Shown: in pieces, positions 23,793-35,053 of the stretch
How the letters are laid out: each line of letters opens with the position of its first letter
Numbering within the stretch: the stretch's first letter is position 1
Assembly (NCBI GenBank): GCA_963786985.1
Contig: CAWBBL010000020.1
Span: forward strand, 124,001 to 188,000
Direction: 5' to 3'
Length of the DNA stretch: 64,000 nucleotides
Source: Desertimonas sp963786985
GTDB taxonomy: Bacteria > Actinomycetota > Acidimicrobiia > Acidimicrobiales > Ilumatobacteraceae
The notes under the pieces: model-generated
The model's database searches: none
Seen by the model: the letters and a program-made list of their open reading frames with translations, nothing else
What the model was told of the DNA's origin: nothing
Made by a program: the position numbers and the translations under genes

Positions 23793-25244
23793 ATGAAGAG
23801 ATCGTCCAGGTTCACGCTCGCCCTCGCCGGCGGCGCTGTCGGCTTGCTCGCTGCCGGGTCGGCAGTGTTCGCCGCGGCGCCGAGTTCCTCCTCCGAGCCG
23901 GTGCAGTTGTCGCTGCTCGACAACTCGATCAAGGGTGGCAAGAACGAGCGCGCCGCAGTCTGGATCGAGGACGAGTTGATCCCCGCCTTCGAGGCCGAGA
24001 TGGAAGCAGCCGGGACGCCGGTGGAGGTCTCGTTCGAGGGCCAGGGCGTTGATGACGAGGACTACAAGACGCAGATGGCCCTCGACCTCGGTTCCGGTGA
24101 GGGACCCGACGTGATGTCGATCGACGGCATCTGGGTGGGTGAGTTCGCCACCGCCGAGTACATCCGGCCGCTGACCGATGTCGTCGGTCCGGAGGTCGAG
24201 GAGTGGGACGGTTGGGCGCAGATCAACGAAGCGGTGCAGGCCAACGGGATGTTCGAGGGCGCCCGCTACGGGATCCCCCAGGGCACCGACGGCCGGGTGA
24301 TCTACTTCAACAAGGAGATCTTCGCCGCCGCCGGGCTCCCTGAGGACTGGCAGCCGACGACCATCGAGGAGGTCCTCGAAGCGGCGCGGACGATCAAGGA
24401 GGCCCAGCCGGACGTCATCCCGATCCAGCTCAACGCCGGCGTGGCGATGGGCGAGGCGACCACGATGCAGGGAGCGCTGCCGCTGCTCGCCGCCGCCGGC
24501 TCGGCGGTCTACGACGAGGAGAGCGGCCTGTGGACGGGTGGCACGGAGGACATGATCGAGATGCTCACCACCTACGCCACGATCTATGGCGACGAGGCGC
24601 TCGGCGACACGGATCTCCAGCTGCTCCAGGACGGGCGCGACCGCTCGTTCGAGGCCTTCGCCAACGGCGAGGTCGGCATGCTCATCGAAGGTGACTACTT
24701 CTGGCGTTCGGTCATCCACCCCGATCCCGAGCAGGCCCTGTTCCCGATGGAGAATCGCGACGAGGTCGTCGGGTGGGCGACGATTCCGGCGTACGAGCCG
24801 GGTGGCGCGCTCGGCGGGCTCGACGGCGCGTCGATGTCCGGTGGCGGGGTGTGGACGATGAACCCGAACACCGAGCATCCCGCTGAGGCGTGGGCGTTGC
24901 TGACGTTCATGAACTCGGCCGAGCAGGTCACCGCCGGTCTCGGCGGGCAGCCGCGCATCACCAACCGTGAGGACGTCAACGCCGAGATCCTCGCCGACGA
25001 CCCGATGCTCAGCTACATGGCCGCCGAAGCGCTGCCGCTCACGCACTTCCGCCCGGGCCTGGCTGAGTACCCGCAGGTGTCGATCGCCCTCCAAGAGGCC
25101 GTCGAGTCGGTCGTCACCGGCACGTCGCCGGAGGACGCCGCGGCCAACTACCAAGCGGCGCTGGAGGAGATCGTCGGCGCCGATGCAGTTGCCGGAGCCG
25201 ATGCCGTGGCCGGTACCGACGCAGTCGCCACCACCGGCGCCTGA
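23793..25244 (+). CDS. ABC transporter sugar-type substrate-binding protein
   Basis: A 483-residue extracellular solute-binding protein (family 1 type). A signal peptide covers about residues 1-30 (FTLALAGGAVGLLAAGSAVFA, no lipobox Cys). The binding lobe has GEGPDVMSIDGIWVGEFA and YGIPQGTDGRVIYFNKEIF, and MSGGGVWTMNPN is in the hinge part. The C-terminus carries a low-complexity AVAGADAVAGTDAVA repeat. It heads an operon with two permeases, an ATPase and a PHP hydrolase. The ligand is probably a sugar or glycerol-phosphate compound. A TAAGGT box lies at 23722-23727, giving a leader of about 65 bases. Confidence 0.88.
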   Translation: MKRSSRFTLALAGGAVGLLAAGSAVFAAAPSSSSEPVQLSLLDNSIKGGKNERAAVWIEDELIPAFEAEMEAAGTPVEVSFEGQGVDDEDYKTQMALDLGSGEGPDVMSIDGIWVGEFATAEYIRPLTDVVGPEVEEWDGWAQINEAVQANGMFEGARYGIPQGTDGRVIYFNKEIFAAAGLPEDWQPTTIEEVLEAARTIKEAQPDVIPIQLNAGVAMGEATTMQGALPLLAAAGSAVYDEESGLWTGGTEDMIEMLTTYATIYGDEALGDTDLQLLQDGRDRSFEAFANGEVGMLIEGDYFWRSVIHPDPEQALFPMENRDEVVGWATIPAYEPGGALGGLDGASMSGGGVWTMNPNTEHPAEAWALLTFMNSAEQVTAGLGGQPRITNREDVNAEILADDPMLSYMAAEALPLTHFRPGLAEYPQVSIALQEAVESVVTGTSPEDAAANYQAALEEIVGADAVAGADAVAGTDAVATTGA

Positions 25245-25250
25245 CGCACC

Positions 25251-25298
25251 GTTGCGTCAACATTGATGACTCACAAGCGGTCGTGGCGCTGACGCAAC
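25251..25298. promoter_or_regulatory. Inverted repeat in the gap between binding protein and permease
   Basis: GTTGCGTCA (25251-25259) and TGACGCAAC (25290-25298) form perfect nine-base arms around 30 bases. A hairpin here, just after the binding-protein stop, would fit the common pattern in which the 5' part of an ABC operon mRNA is stabilised or mostly terminated so that more binding protein is made; a regulator site is the alternative. Confidence 0.4.
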
Positions 25299-25318
25299 AC
25301 GACCGGGGCTTGCGGTGA

Positions 25319-26245
25319 ATGACTGAGGTCGCCATCGCCGCGGCCCCAGAGCCGAGCGCAGGTCGCCGCCGGAGCAAGAACTCCGGCGGCGACCTGTTCG
25401 GCGCGCGTGGTGCGTTCGCCTTCGTCGGGCCGGCGGCGATTGTCATCGGAATCTTCCTCGTCGTCCCGGCGATCTGGACGCTCTATCTCGGGCTGACCAA
25501 CCGCACGCTGACCGGGGCCACGGCGATCCATCCGGAGTTCGTCGGCCTGGAGAACTACCGCGACGCGCTCAACGATCCGCAGTTCTGGCGGTCCGTCCGC
25601 ACGACGCTGCTGTACGTCGTCGGCTCGGCGATCGTCGGCCAAGCCATTCTCGGGTTCACGCTGGCCTGGATGTTCCGCGACTGGCACAGCTGGGTGCGTC
25701 GCGCCCTGGAACTGCTCATCGTCTTCGCCTGGATCATCCCCGGCACCGTCGTGGCCCGACTCTGGCGGGCGTTCCTCGGCGAGGACGGCACGCTCAACCT
25801 CCTACTGCCGTTCAACCCGAACTGGCTGATCGACCACGAGCTGCTGTCGATCGTCGTCGCCAACACCTGGCGCGGCACGGCATTCTCGATGTTGCTGTTC
25901 GGCGCGGCCCTCAACTCGCTGCCACCCTCCTATCTGGAGACGGCGCGACTGGCGGGGGCTTCGACGTGGCAGCAGCTCACCGGCGTCGTGCTGCCCTCGA
26001 TCAAGGGCTACATCCTCACCAACCTGTTGCTGATCAGCCTGTGGACGTTCAACGACTTCGGACCGTTCCTGTTGATCGGCGGCGGGCTCGGCCGACGCAC
26101 CGAGGTGCTGCCCGTCTACCTCTACTACGAGGCGTTCCGCGGCGGAACCAGATTCGGCTATGGGGCGGCGATCGCCGCCATCATCATGGCGATCAACCTG
26201 GTCATCGCCAGCTTCTACCTGCGGGCCGGAAGGCGACGCGCATGA
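25319..26245 (+). CDS. Sugar ABC transporter permease (MalF/UgpA type)
   Basis: A 308-residue inner-membrane permease with six predicted helices. The cytoplasmic EAA loop, which contacts the ATPase, is visible as YLETARLAGASTWQQLTGVVLPSI. The N-terminal 40 residues are charged and precede the first helix (AFVFVGPAAIVIGIFL region). It forms a heterodimer with the next gene product. Its stop overlaps the next start as ATGA. Confidence 0.92.
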   Translation: MTEVAIAAAPEPSAGRRRSKNSGGDLFGARGAFAFVGPAAIVIGIFLVVPAIWTLYLGLTNRTLTGATAIHPEFVGLENYRDALNDPQFWRSVRTTLLYVVGSAIVGQAILGFTLAWMFRDWHSWVRRALELLIVFAWIIPGTVVARLWRAFLGEDGTLNLLLPFNPNWLIDHELLSIVVANTWRGTAFSMLLFGAALNSLPPSYLETARLAGASTWQQLTGVVLPSIKGYILTNLLLISLWTFNDFGPFLLIGGGLGRRTEVLPVYLYYEAFRGGTRFGYGAAIAAIIMAINLVIASFYLRAGRRRA

Positions 26246-27066
26246 GCGCGAGAAGCTTCGCAGCGCGTGTTGCGTTCGCCGGGTTCGCCTCGCTCGTCGG
26301 GTTGTTCTTCGCCCTGCCGATGCTGTGGTTGGTGTTCGCCCCCTTCAACAGCAACACAACACTGGCCGCCAAGCCGTCGCGACCGACACTCGACAACTTC
26401 CACGAGGTGTTCGTCGAGCGCACCGACGTGCCCAAGTCTCTGGGGATCTCGACGCTGCTCGTGATCGGAACGGTCACGATCGTCGTGCTCGTCGGCGCCC
26501 CGGCCGCCTATGCCCTCAGCCGGATCCGCTTCCCGGGGCGCGACACGTTCCTGTACCTGCTGTTACTGCTGTCATCGGTCGTCGCTGGCTCGGCGGCGAT
26601 CTTGCCGCTGTACCTGCTGCTGTTCGAACTCGGCCTGATCGACACCTACCAGGGCATCTGGTTGGCGTTTGCGGGTGGTCTGCTGCCGGCGGCGATGTTC
26701 ATCCTCAAGGACTTCACCGATTCGATCCCGCGCAGCTACGAGGAGTCGGCGCGGGTCTTCGGCGCCTCGTCGTTCCAGGCCCTGCGCCACATCGTCGTCC
26801 CGGTCATCCGCCCGGGGCTCGCGGTCATCGGCGTCTGGACAGCCGTGCAGGTGTGGGGCAGCTTCCTCGTCCCGTACATCCTGTTCGGTGGCCCGGGCAG
26901 GCGCCCGGCCGCGGTGTTGATGTACACGTTCCAGGACGAGGGCGGTGGTGCCGACCTCGGTCCACTGGCAGCCTTCGCCCTCGTCTATACGATCCCGATC
27001 CTCGTGCTCTACTGGTTCGTCAACAAGCGCTACGGGTTCCGCTTCCACGGAGGAATCAAGCGCTAG
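26242..27066 (+). CDS. Sugar ABC transporter permease (MalG/UgpE type)
   Basis: A 274-residue permease with six helices. The EAA loop reads SYEESARVFGASSFQALRHIVVPVI, and the C-terminus FRFHGGIKR is the usual GGVKG-like ending of MalG-type permeases. The start at ATG 26242 overlaps the upstream stop. A repeat-filled gap of 193 bases separates it from the ATPase gene. Confidence 0.92.
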   Translation: MSARSFAARVAFAGFASLVGLFFALPMLWLVFAPFNSNTTLAAKPSRPTLDNFHEVFVERTDVPKSLGISTLLVIGTVTIVVLVGAPAAYALSRIRFPGRDTFLYLLLLLSSVVAGSAAILPLYLLLFELGLIDTYQGIWLAFAGGLLPAAMFILKDFTDSIPRSYEESARVFGASSFQALRHIVVPVIRPGLAVIGVWTAVQVWGSFLVPYILFGGPGRRPAAVLMYTFQDEGGGADLGPLAAFALVYTIPILVLYWFVNKRYGFRFHGGIKR

Positions 27067-27130
27067 TGCCGTTTCGCCCTTACTCGTTCGCTCGCTTCGC
27101 TCGCTCTCTCCGTTCGGGCGAGCTCGTTGC
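27067..27130. repeat. GCTCGCTTCGCTCGC-type intergenic repeat
   Basis: The gap after the permease opens with CTCGTTCGCTCGCTTCGCTCGC and GTTCGGGCGAGCTCG, low-complexity words related to those at 3254 and 55741. The rest of the gap (27131-27190) shows nothing recognisable before the hairpin at 27195. Confidence 0.35.
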
Positions 27131-27194
27131 AGACGGCCTGCGGCCGCACGAAATCCTTGCTGCTAGTCGACCGGCAGAGCCGGATCGACCAGCG

Positions 27195-27228
27195 TTGGGG
27201 GGCTCCGGCAGGAGCCTCTGCCCCCCAA
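27195..27228. terminator. Strong GC-rich hairpin between permease and ATPase genes
   Basis: An inner stem GGCTCC-GGCA-GGAGCC extends into TTGGGG facing CCCCCCAA across a small bulge. There is no T tract. It could terminate or pause transcription within the transporter operon, or protect the upstream mRNA. Confidence 0.4.
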
Positions 27229-27259
27229 ACCCCCCGCCGAAGAGCTGGGCTGATCACTG

Positions 27260-28342
27260 ATGCCTGGTATCGAGATCGCCGCGCTCACCAAGGTGTTCCC
27301 GAACGGGGTCACCGCCCTCGATGGCCTCGACCTGTCGATCAACGACGGTGAGTTCTTCGCCCTCCTCGGTCCCTCGGGGTGTGGCAAGACGACGCTGCTG
27401 CGCACGATCGCCGGACTCGAGGCAGCGACGTCGGGCACGATCCACATCGGCGCGCGAGACGTCACCGGGTTGCAGCCCGGCGACCGCAATCTGGCGATGG
27501 TGTTCCAGGACTACGCCCTGTACCCGCACATGACAGTGCGCGACAACATCGCCTACCCGTTGAAGATCAAGCACGTCGGGCGCGCCGAGCGCAACGCCGA
27601 GGCCCAATCCGCCGGCACCAACCTGTCGCTCGGCCACCTGATGGATCGTCGCCCCGCCCAGCTCTCCGGTGGCCAGCAACAGCGCGTCGCTCTCGCCCGG
27701 GCGATCGCCACCCGACCCGACGTCTTCTTGTTCGACGAGCCGCTCTCCAATCTCGACGCCCGGTTGCGCCTGGAAGCGCGCACGTTCCTCAAGCAGCTAC
27801 AGCGCGAGCTGGCGACGACGGCGATCTTCGTGACGCACGACCAGGCCGAGGCGCTGGCCCTTGCCGATCGCATGGCGGTGATGGAATCGGGCGTGATCCG
27901 CCAGGTCGGCACACCGACCGAACTGTTCCACCGTCCGGCCAACGTGTTCGTCGCCGGGTTCATTGGCTCGACACCGATGAACCTGCTGCCCGGCGTCGTG
28001 ACGGGTGGAGGTGTCGACGTCGGTGGAACCACCCTGCCGCTCAACGGCACGACCGCCGACGCCGGCCGTCAGGTGACCTACGGGATCCGCCCGGAGTACG
28101 TCACCATCCACCGATCTGCGCCGCGCCCTGCAGGACACGAGTCCGCCGGCCCGATCGAAGGCACCGTGTCGATCACCGAGAACCTCGGCACCGACTTCCT
28201 CGTGACCGTCGACCTCGGCGACGTGGCGATCAAGGCAACGATCCAAGAAGGCGATGAACCGCAACCGGGCGACACCGTCTCGCTGGCCCCCGCGCCACGC
28301 CGAGTGTTGCTGTACGACCACGAGTCCGGAGCGCTGCTATGA
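27260..28342 (+). CDS. ABC transporter ATPase (UgpC/MsmX/MalK type)
   Basis: A 360-residue ATPase. Walker A is GPSGCGKTTLL, the Q-loop is in MVFQDYALYPHMTV, the signature is LSGGQQQRVALARAI, Walker B is VFLFDEPLSNLD and the switch His is in FVTHDQAEA. The C-terminal OB-like regulatory domain (GIRPEYVTIH onward) is characteristic of the CUT1 group, which imports di/oligosaccharides and glycerol phosphates. It energises the two preceding permeases. The stop overlaps the PHP hydrolase start. Confidence 0.92.
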   Translation: MPGIEIAALTKVFPNGVTALDGLDLSINDGEFFALLGPSGCGKTTLLRTIAGLEAATSGTIHIGARDVTGLQPGDRNLAMVFQDYALYPHMTVRDNIAYPLKIKHVGRAERNAEAQSAGTNLSLGHLMDRRPAQLSGGQQQRVALARAIATRPDVFLFDEPLSNLDARLRLEARTFLKQLQRELATTAIFVTHDQAEALALADRMAVMESGVIRQVGTPTELFHRPANVFVAGFIGSTPMNLLPGVVTGGGVDVGGTTLPLNGTTADAGRQVTYGIRPEYVTIHRSAPRPAGHESAGPIEGTVSITENLGTDFLVTVDLGDVAIKATIQEGDEPQPGDTVSLAPAPRRVLLYDHESGALL

Positions 28343-29475
28343 GCCTGATGACCCGCCACTACACGCGCACCGACCGCGCCGAGAGCATCTATCAATACCT
28401 CGTCGTCGAGGTACCGGCGGGCGCCGCGGCCCTCGACGTGACGCTCAGCTACGACCGCACCGAGACGATCCTCGATCTCGGCCTGATCGGCCCCGATCGG
28501 TTCTGCGGCTGGTCAGGATCGGAGCGCTCCAACGTCGTCGTGACGAACGAGTGGGCCACGCCGGGTTACCTACCCGGGCGCGTCGACGGCGCGTGGCAGG
28601 TGGTCCTCGGCTTGTACCGGGTCGCTCCGGGTGGGGTCGATGTGTCGATCGACATCACGACACCCAACCAAATGCCAGCGACGCCGGCGCCGCCACCGTT
28701 GCCGCCGCGTCCGCAACGTCCGCCGCGGCGCGAGCTCCCGGCAGCTGCCGGACACGAGTGGCTGGCCGGTGATTTCCACAGCCACACCGTGCACTCCGAC
28801 GGATCGTTGGAGATCGTCGAGCTGGCTGCACGGGCGGCCGGACGCGGTCTTGATCTGCTCGCCGTCACCGACCACAACACGGTCAGCCACCACGCCCATC
28901 TGCCCGCCGCCGGCAACCACGCCGGAATCCTCCTCGTGCCCGGTCAGGAGGTCACGACGGACGTTGGTCACGCCAACTGCTTCGGCGACATCGGCTGGGT
29001 CGACTTCCGGGATCCGCCGGACCTCTGGCAGGCGCGGGCCACGGAGGGCGGTGGGTTGATGGCCGTGAACCATCCGTGGGCGTGGGACTGCGCCTGGCGG
29101 ATGCCGCTGACCCAACCTGCCGACCTCGTCGAGATGTGGCATTGGACGTGGGACCGACGCGACTCGACGGCGCTCACCGACTGGTCCTCATTCGGGCGGC
29201 GGGCAATCGGCGGCAGCGACTTCCACCGCCCGGGCTCCGACGGCGAGCCCGGCGCGCCGACGACCTGGGTCGAGTGCGCCGAGCGCTCCACGGACGCCGT
29301 GCTCGACGCTCTGCGCACCGGCCGTGTCTCGGTCAGTGCCTCGCCGGACGGTCCGGTGCTGATCCGTGATGGCGACGACTTCGTCCCGATCGACGGCGAC
29401 GGCTGCGAGCTGGTCACCGCCGACGGGTCAGCCTGGCTCGTCGCCGACGAGCAGGTCGTCGCCTTCTGCCCCTGA
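28339..29475 (+). CDS. PHP-domain metallohydrolase (CehA/McbA family)
   Basis: A 378-residue protein. An N-terminal beta domain (about 1-110) and a Pro-rich linker (TPAPPPLPPRPQRPPRR) precede a PHP domain with metal ligands in DFHSHTVHSDGS, TDHNTVSH, GQEVTTDVGHANCFG and GGSDFHRPG. Such enzymes hydrolyse phosphodiesters or related bonds. Overlap with the transporter ATPase by four bases suggests it processes the imported compound, possibly a glycerophosphodiester; that is inference from position. Confidence 0.85.
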   Translation: MSLMTRHYTRTDRAESIYQYLVVEVPAGAAALDVTLSYDRTETILDLGLIGPDRFCGWSGSERSNVVVTNEWATPGYLPGRVDGAWQVVLGLYRVAPGGVDVSIDITTPNQMPATPAPPPLPPRPQRPPRRELPAAAGHEWLAGDFHSHTVHSDGSLEIVELAARAAGRGLDLLAVTDHNTVSHHAHLPAAGNHAGILLVPGQEVTTDVGHANCFGDIGWVDFRDPPDLWQARATEGGGLMAVNHPWAWDCAWRMPLTQPADLVEMWHWTWDRRDSTALTDWSSFGRRAIGGSDFHRPGSDGEPGAPTTWVECAERSTDAVLDALRTGRVSVSASPDGPVLIRDGDDFVPIDGDGCELVTADGSAWLVADEQVVAFCP

Positions 29476-29486
29476 CCTGACGGCGA

Positions 29487-29492
29487 TACCGT
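29487..29492 (+). promoter_or_regulatory. -10 box (TACCGT) of the DUF3445 gene
   Basis: TACCGT seven bases before GTG 29500; leaderless spacing and support for the GTG start. Confidence 0.45.
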
Positions 29493-29499
29493 CGCGGAA

Positions 29500-30357
29500 G
29501 TGACGTCGTACGCGCCGTGGGTCGGCGGACCGTTCATCTGGCGGCTCGGCCTGCGCCCGCTCGATCTCGCCGACTGGATCGAGCTCGGAGAGGAGTACGC
29601 GGCCGACCTCGCCGTGAAGGCCACGGTCCGCCGTGAGCACCCCGACACGGTGTTCGTCACCCTGCCGGAAGCGCTCGATGCCTGTCGGGAGGTCCTCGAC
29701 GTCCTCGTCGAGCACCTCGTCAGCACCTGGCCGGAGCACTTCGAGCGCCGCGGTGAAACCGTCCACAACGTGCTCACCGGCGGAGACGTACCGCTCGACG
29801 GATCGATCCACCCGCTCGATGCGGCGAGCCAGTTGGTCCAAGAGGACCTCGTCGTGATGATCGAGATTGGCGGGGAGCTCGTGTTCGGCGCCGGCTCGGT
29901 GTGCTTTCCGAATCGCTGGGACCTGCGCTCCAAACTCGGCCTCCCGTTGCGCGCCGTTCACCAACCGGTCAGCCTGCTCAACGACCAGCTCGGCGAAACG
30001 ATCGACAGGTTCTTCGACCGGCTGACCCCGGAGCGCAGTTTCTGGCGGCTCGGGTGGGGCGTGCTCGACAGCGTCGACCTGTACCAGCCGCTCGACGGCA
30101 CGGCCGCTCCGCGACCGGCGACGCCGACGCCCGCCGATCTGGTGGTCCGCGTCGAGCGCGAGACCCTCCGCCGTCTCCCTCGAACCGGCTGCGTGCTGTT
30201 CACGATCCGTACCCATCTCGCCAAGGCCACCGAGCTGGCCGCCGACCCGCGGCACGGGCCGGTGATCGCCGAGGCGCTGGCCGCCATGCCACCGACCGTG
30301 CGCCAGTACAAGCAGGTCGACCGCGTCGCGGCGGCCCTCGCCGAGCTGTTCGTCTGA
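29500..30357 (+). CDS. DUF3445 protein (heme-dependent oxidative N-demethylase-like)
   Basis: A 285-residue protein matching DUF3445. Visible family segments are WRLGLRPLDLADWIELGEEYAADLA, QEDLVVMIEIGGELVFGAGSVCFPNRWDL, RFFDRLTPERSFWRLGWGVLD and LRRLPRTGCVLFTIRTHLA. One member of this family is a heme enzyme that removes methyl groups from dimethylamine-type substrates; whether this copy does so is unknown. It stands alone with its own promoter between the transporter operon and a convergent CAP-domain gene. Confidence 0.8.
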   Translation: MTSYAPWVGGPFIWRLGLRPLDLADWIELGEEYAADLAVKATVRREHPDTVFVTLPEALDACREVLDVLVEHLVSTWPEHFERRGETVHNVLTGGDVPLDGSIHPLDAASQLVQEDLVVMIEIGGELVFGAGSVCFPNRWDLRSKLGLPLRAVHQPVSLLNDQLGETIDRFFDRLTPERSFWRLGWGVLDSVDLYQPLDGTAAPRPATPTPADLVVRVERETLRRLPRTGCVLFTIRTHLAKATELAADPRHGPVIAEALAAMPPTVRQYKQVDRVAAALAELFV

Positions 30358-30363
30358 CGCCGC

Positions 30364-30913
30364 CTACGGCCGGGCGAGCAGCATGCAGAAGTAGTTGACG
30401 TTGTTGCTGCCGCGCTGCAGCCCGACGCCCATGTGCGTGAAGGTCCTGCTGAGGATGTTGGCGCGGTGCCCCGCCGAGTTCATCCAGCCGGCGACGAGCG
30501 ACTGCGAGGAGGTGTAGCCGGCGGCGACGTTCTCGCCCCACGCCGACCACGAGAAGCCGCGGCGAATGGCGCGTGTGCCCCCGTTCGAGCCGTCCGAACC
30601 GATGTGCGTCATTCGACGCATCGCCGCCATGTCGTTGGCGTGCCCCTGGCAGGCGTTGGTCGAGCGCGCTGCTGAACGCCAACCGCGGAAGTCCCCGATT
30701 GCTGCGCTCGTTGTTGCTCAGGCCGAAGATGTAGGTGCGCGACCTGATGATCGCCTCGGTCGAGAAGCCGTCGGGCCGGACGAAACCGGCGGCCGGAGCG
30801 GCGGAGGCAGGAGGGTCGACGGCGAACGTACCGAAGGTCACCGTCACCACTGCCAGCACGGCAGCGACCCGGCGGCCGCCGTGCCTTCGCCGAGTCGCGG
30901 CGGCGCCGTCCAT
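30364..30913 (-). CDS. Secreted CAP-superfamily (SCP/PR-1) protein, frameshifted
   Basis: A signal peptide (RVAAVLAVVTVTFGTFA, about residues 15-31) is followed by a CAP domain: FGLSNNERSNRGLPRLAFSSAL in one frame, then ACQGHANDMAAM, WGENVAAGY, LVAGWMNSAGHRANIL and the closing strand in another. One extra base at 30661 explains the change and gives ALTNACQGHA. The CAP His and Glu positions are present. Function of bacterial CAP proteins is mostly unknown. The ATG at 30913 has a TACGGT box seven bases upstream. Confidence 0.8.
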
Positions 30914-30920
30914 CACGACG

Positions 30921-30926
30921 ACCGTA
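30921..30926 (-). promoter_or_regulatory. -10 box (TACGGT) of the CAP-domain gene
   Basis: TACGGT on the minus strand, seven bases before ATG 30913. Confidence 0.4.
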
Positions 30927-30962
30927 CTCAGCCCGTCCGGCGCGGGCAAACCACCGGAGAAA

Positions 30963-30983
30963 CTTGACACGACATGACTCAAC
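30963..30983. promoter_or_regulatory. Degenerate HAIR operator of clpB
   Basis: CTTGACA-N7-ACTCAAC, differing from the HAIR consensus CTTGAGT-N7-ACTCAAG at three of 14 arm positions. It lies 27 bases before the clpB ATG. Its right arm covers the expected -35 position of the promoter whose -10 is TACACT at 30999. clpB is a known HspR target in other Actinobacteria. Confidence 0.75.
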
Positions 30984-30998
30984 ATTTTCTCTCGTCGG

Positions 30999-31004
30999 TA
31001 CACT
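30999..31004 (+). promoter_or_regulatory. -10 box (TACACT) of clpB
   Basis: TACACT six bases before the clpB ATG; leaderless spacing. The HAIR element ends 15 bases upstream. Confidence 0.5.
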
Positions 31005-31010
31005 TGCTCC

Positions 31011-33497
<2,487 letters not shown>

Positions 33498-33503
33498 CGC
33501 CCC

Positions 33504-33609
33504 CATCTGGGGAAGATCTCTGTCATTCGCCCATCTGGGGAAGATCTCTGTCAGGGTCTGATTCACATCTTCCCCAGATGAGGGAATGGAACGAATCTTC
33601 CCCAGATGG
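33504..33609. repeat. Intergenic repeat, family B, copy 2
   Basis: CATCTGGGGAAGATCTCTGTCA occurs twice in direct orientation (from 33504 and 33532), then GGGTCTGATTCAC and two inverted ATCTTCCCCAGATG copies (33568-33580, 33595-33608). It fills the gap between the convergent clpB and hisD genes and could form a bidirectional terminator. Copy 1 is at 151. Confidence 0.65.
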
Positions 33610-33619
33610 AGGGGACGAC

Positions 33620-34950
33620 CTACAGACGGCGCCGGCGGATGGCGGCGGCGTGGGCCGGGAAGCCCTCGTGGTCGGCGAGTGCCTCGATCGAGGGAGACAT
33701 CCGCTCGAGGGCCGTCGCATCGGCCTTGGCGACAGCGGTGCGCTTGAGGAACGTCATCGCCGTGATCCCCGACGAGACGGTGGCGAACCCCGACGTCGGC
33801 AACGACGCCGGGCAGCCGATCACGAAGTTGGCGGCGCTGAACGGAGTGTGCTGGCCGACGAGGATCTCTCCGGCGTTGACGATGGCGTCGACCGTCGCGC
33901 TCTCGATCGACTCGTCGACGGCGACCTGCAGGTGCTCGGGGGCGATGCGGTTGGCCACGGCGACGGCTTCGTCGAGGTCGGCGGTGACGACACAGCCGCC
34001 GTTGACGCCGAGGGCGGCGCGGGCGGCGTCGGCGCGCACTGCCGGAAGCTCGGCGAGTTGGCCGGCGAGCTCGGCATCGACCGCCAAGCCCACTGCCTCA
34101 TCGGGCGTCAGCAACACGACCGTCGAGTCGACCCCGTGCTCGGCCTCGATCAGCAAGTCGGCGGCGAGCCGCACCGGGTCGGCACTGCCGTCGGCGATGA
34201 TGACGCTCTCGGTCGGGCCGAGGAGCATCATCGTCGTCACCCCATGGCGCTGCATCTCGATCTGGGCGAGGGTCACGGCCGGTGACCCGGGGCCGACGAC
34301 CATCCGCACCTGGGGGATCGACTCGGTGCCGAAACCGAGGGCGGCGATCCCGGCCGGACCGTTGACCCGGAAGACGTTGCTGACGCCGAGTTTGCGGCAC
34401 ACGACGAGCACGGCGGGGTCCACCGCTCCGTCGGCGTGACCAGGAACCGGCGGAACGACGAGGACGATCTGGGGCACTCCGGCGATCGTCGCCGGTGTCG
34501 CCAGCTGGTAGGCGACGCTCGGGTAGCTGGCCTTGCCGGACGGGACGAACAACCCAGCCGACTCCACCGGCGTCAACTTCTCACCGACGACGAGGCCCGG
34601 TTCGGCCTCGAAGCTCCAATCGGTGAGCCGGGCGAGCTGGTGCTCACTGAACGCCGTGATGTGGGCGATCGCATCGTCGATCGCCGCGTCGACCTCGCGG
34701 CGACGATGGCCGCGCCATCGATCTCGTCGGGGGTCACGCGCAGCTGGTCGGGTGTGATCGTCACGCCGTCGAAGCGGGCCAGGGCATCGCACACGGCTGC
34801 GTCGCCACGCGTTTGCACGTCGTCGAGCAACTTGCCGATCGATCGCCGCAGGTCCGGATCGAAGATGGCGTCGAGACCGCGTCCGAGGAGCGCCCCCCGA
34901 TCCGCGTCGTCCATGTCTGCCCACCGCGCCATGCGCATGATCGCCGTCAC
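33620..34950 (-). CDS. hisD: Histidinol dehydrogenase, frameshifted
   Basis: About 443 residues after repair; oxidises histidinol to histidine with two NAD+. The N-terminal part (RRSIGKLLDDVQTRGDAAV to DEIDGAAIVA) and the rest (REVDAAIDDAIAHI onward) are in different frames; one base seems missing near 34700, and adding it reads IVAREVDAA. Later motifs include GLFVPSGKASYPS, NVFRVNGPAGIAALGFGT and NRIAPEHLQVAVD with the catalytic Glu/His. The GTG at 34950 is chosen because TACCGT lies seven bases before it; ATG 34938 is the alternative. No other his genes are in the window. Confidence 0.92.
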
Positions 34951-34957
34951 GCAGTGG

Positions 34958-34963
34958 ACGGTA
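34958..34963 (-). promoter_or_regulatory. -10 box (TACCGT) of hisD
   Basis: TACCGT on the minus strand, seven bases before GTG 34950. Its upstream edge touches the outer arm of family A repeat copy 4. Confidence 0.45.
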
Positions 34964-35026
34964 CCCGAGTGTTTCCGGCGCACACGTCGCGCCGGTAACA
35001 CTCCGATGGACGCAAACACTCGGGTG
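34963..35026. repeat. Palindromic intergenic repeat, family A, copy 4
   Basis: ACCCGAGTGTTTCCGGCG at the left, inner GCCGGTAACACTCCGATGG, and AAACACTCGGGT at the right. Unlike the other copies it lies between two divergent starts (hisD, purA), covering the upstream promoter region of both. Confidence 0.7.
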
Positions 35027-35039
35027 GGGAGACTGCGGC

Positions 35040-35045
35040 TAGCGT
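35040..35045 (+). promoter_or_regulatory. -10 box (TAGCGT) of purA
   Basis: TAGCGT eight bases before GTG 35054, which supports that start; the frame is open far upstream but only through the antisense side of hisD. Confidence 0.45.
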
Positions 35046-35053
35046 CACGCTCC

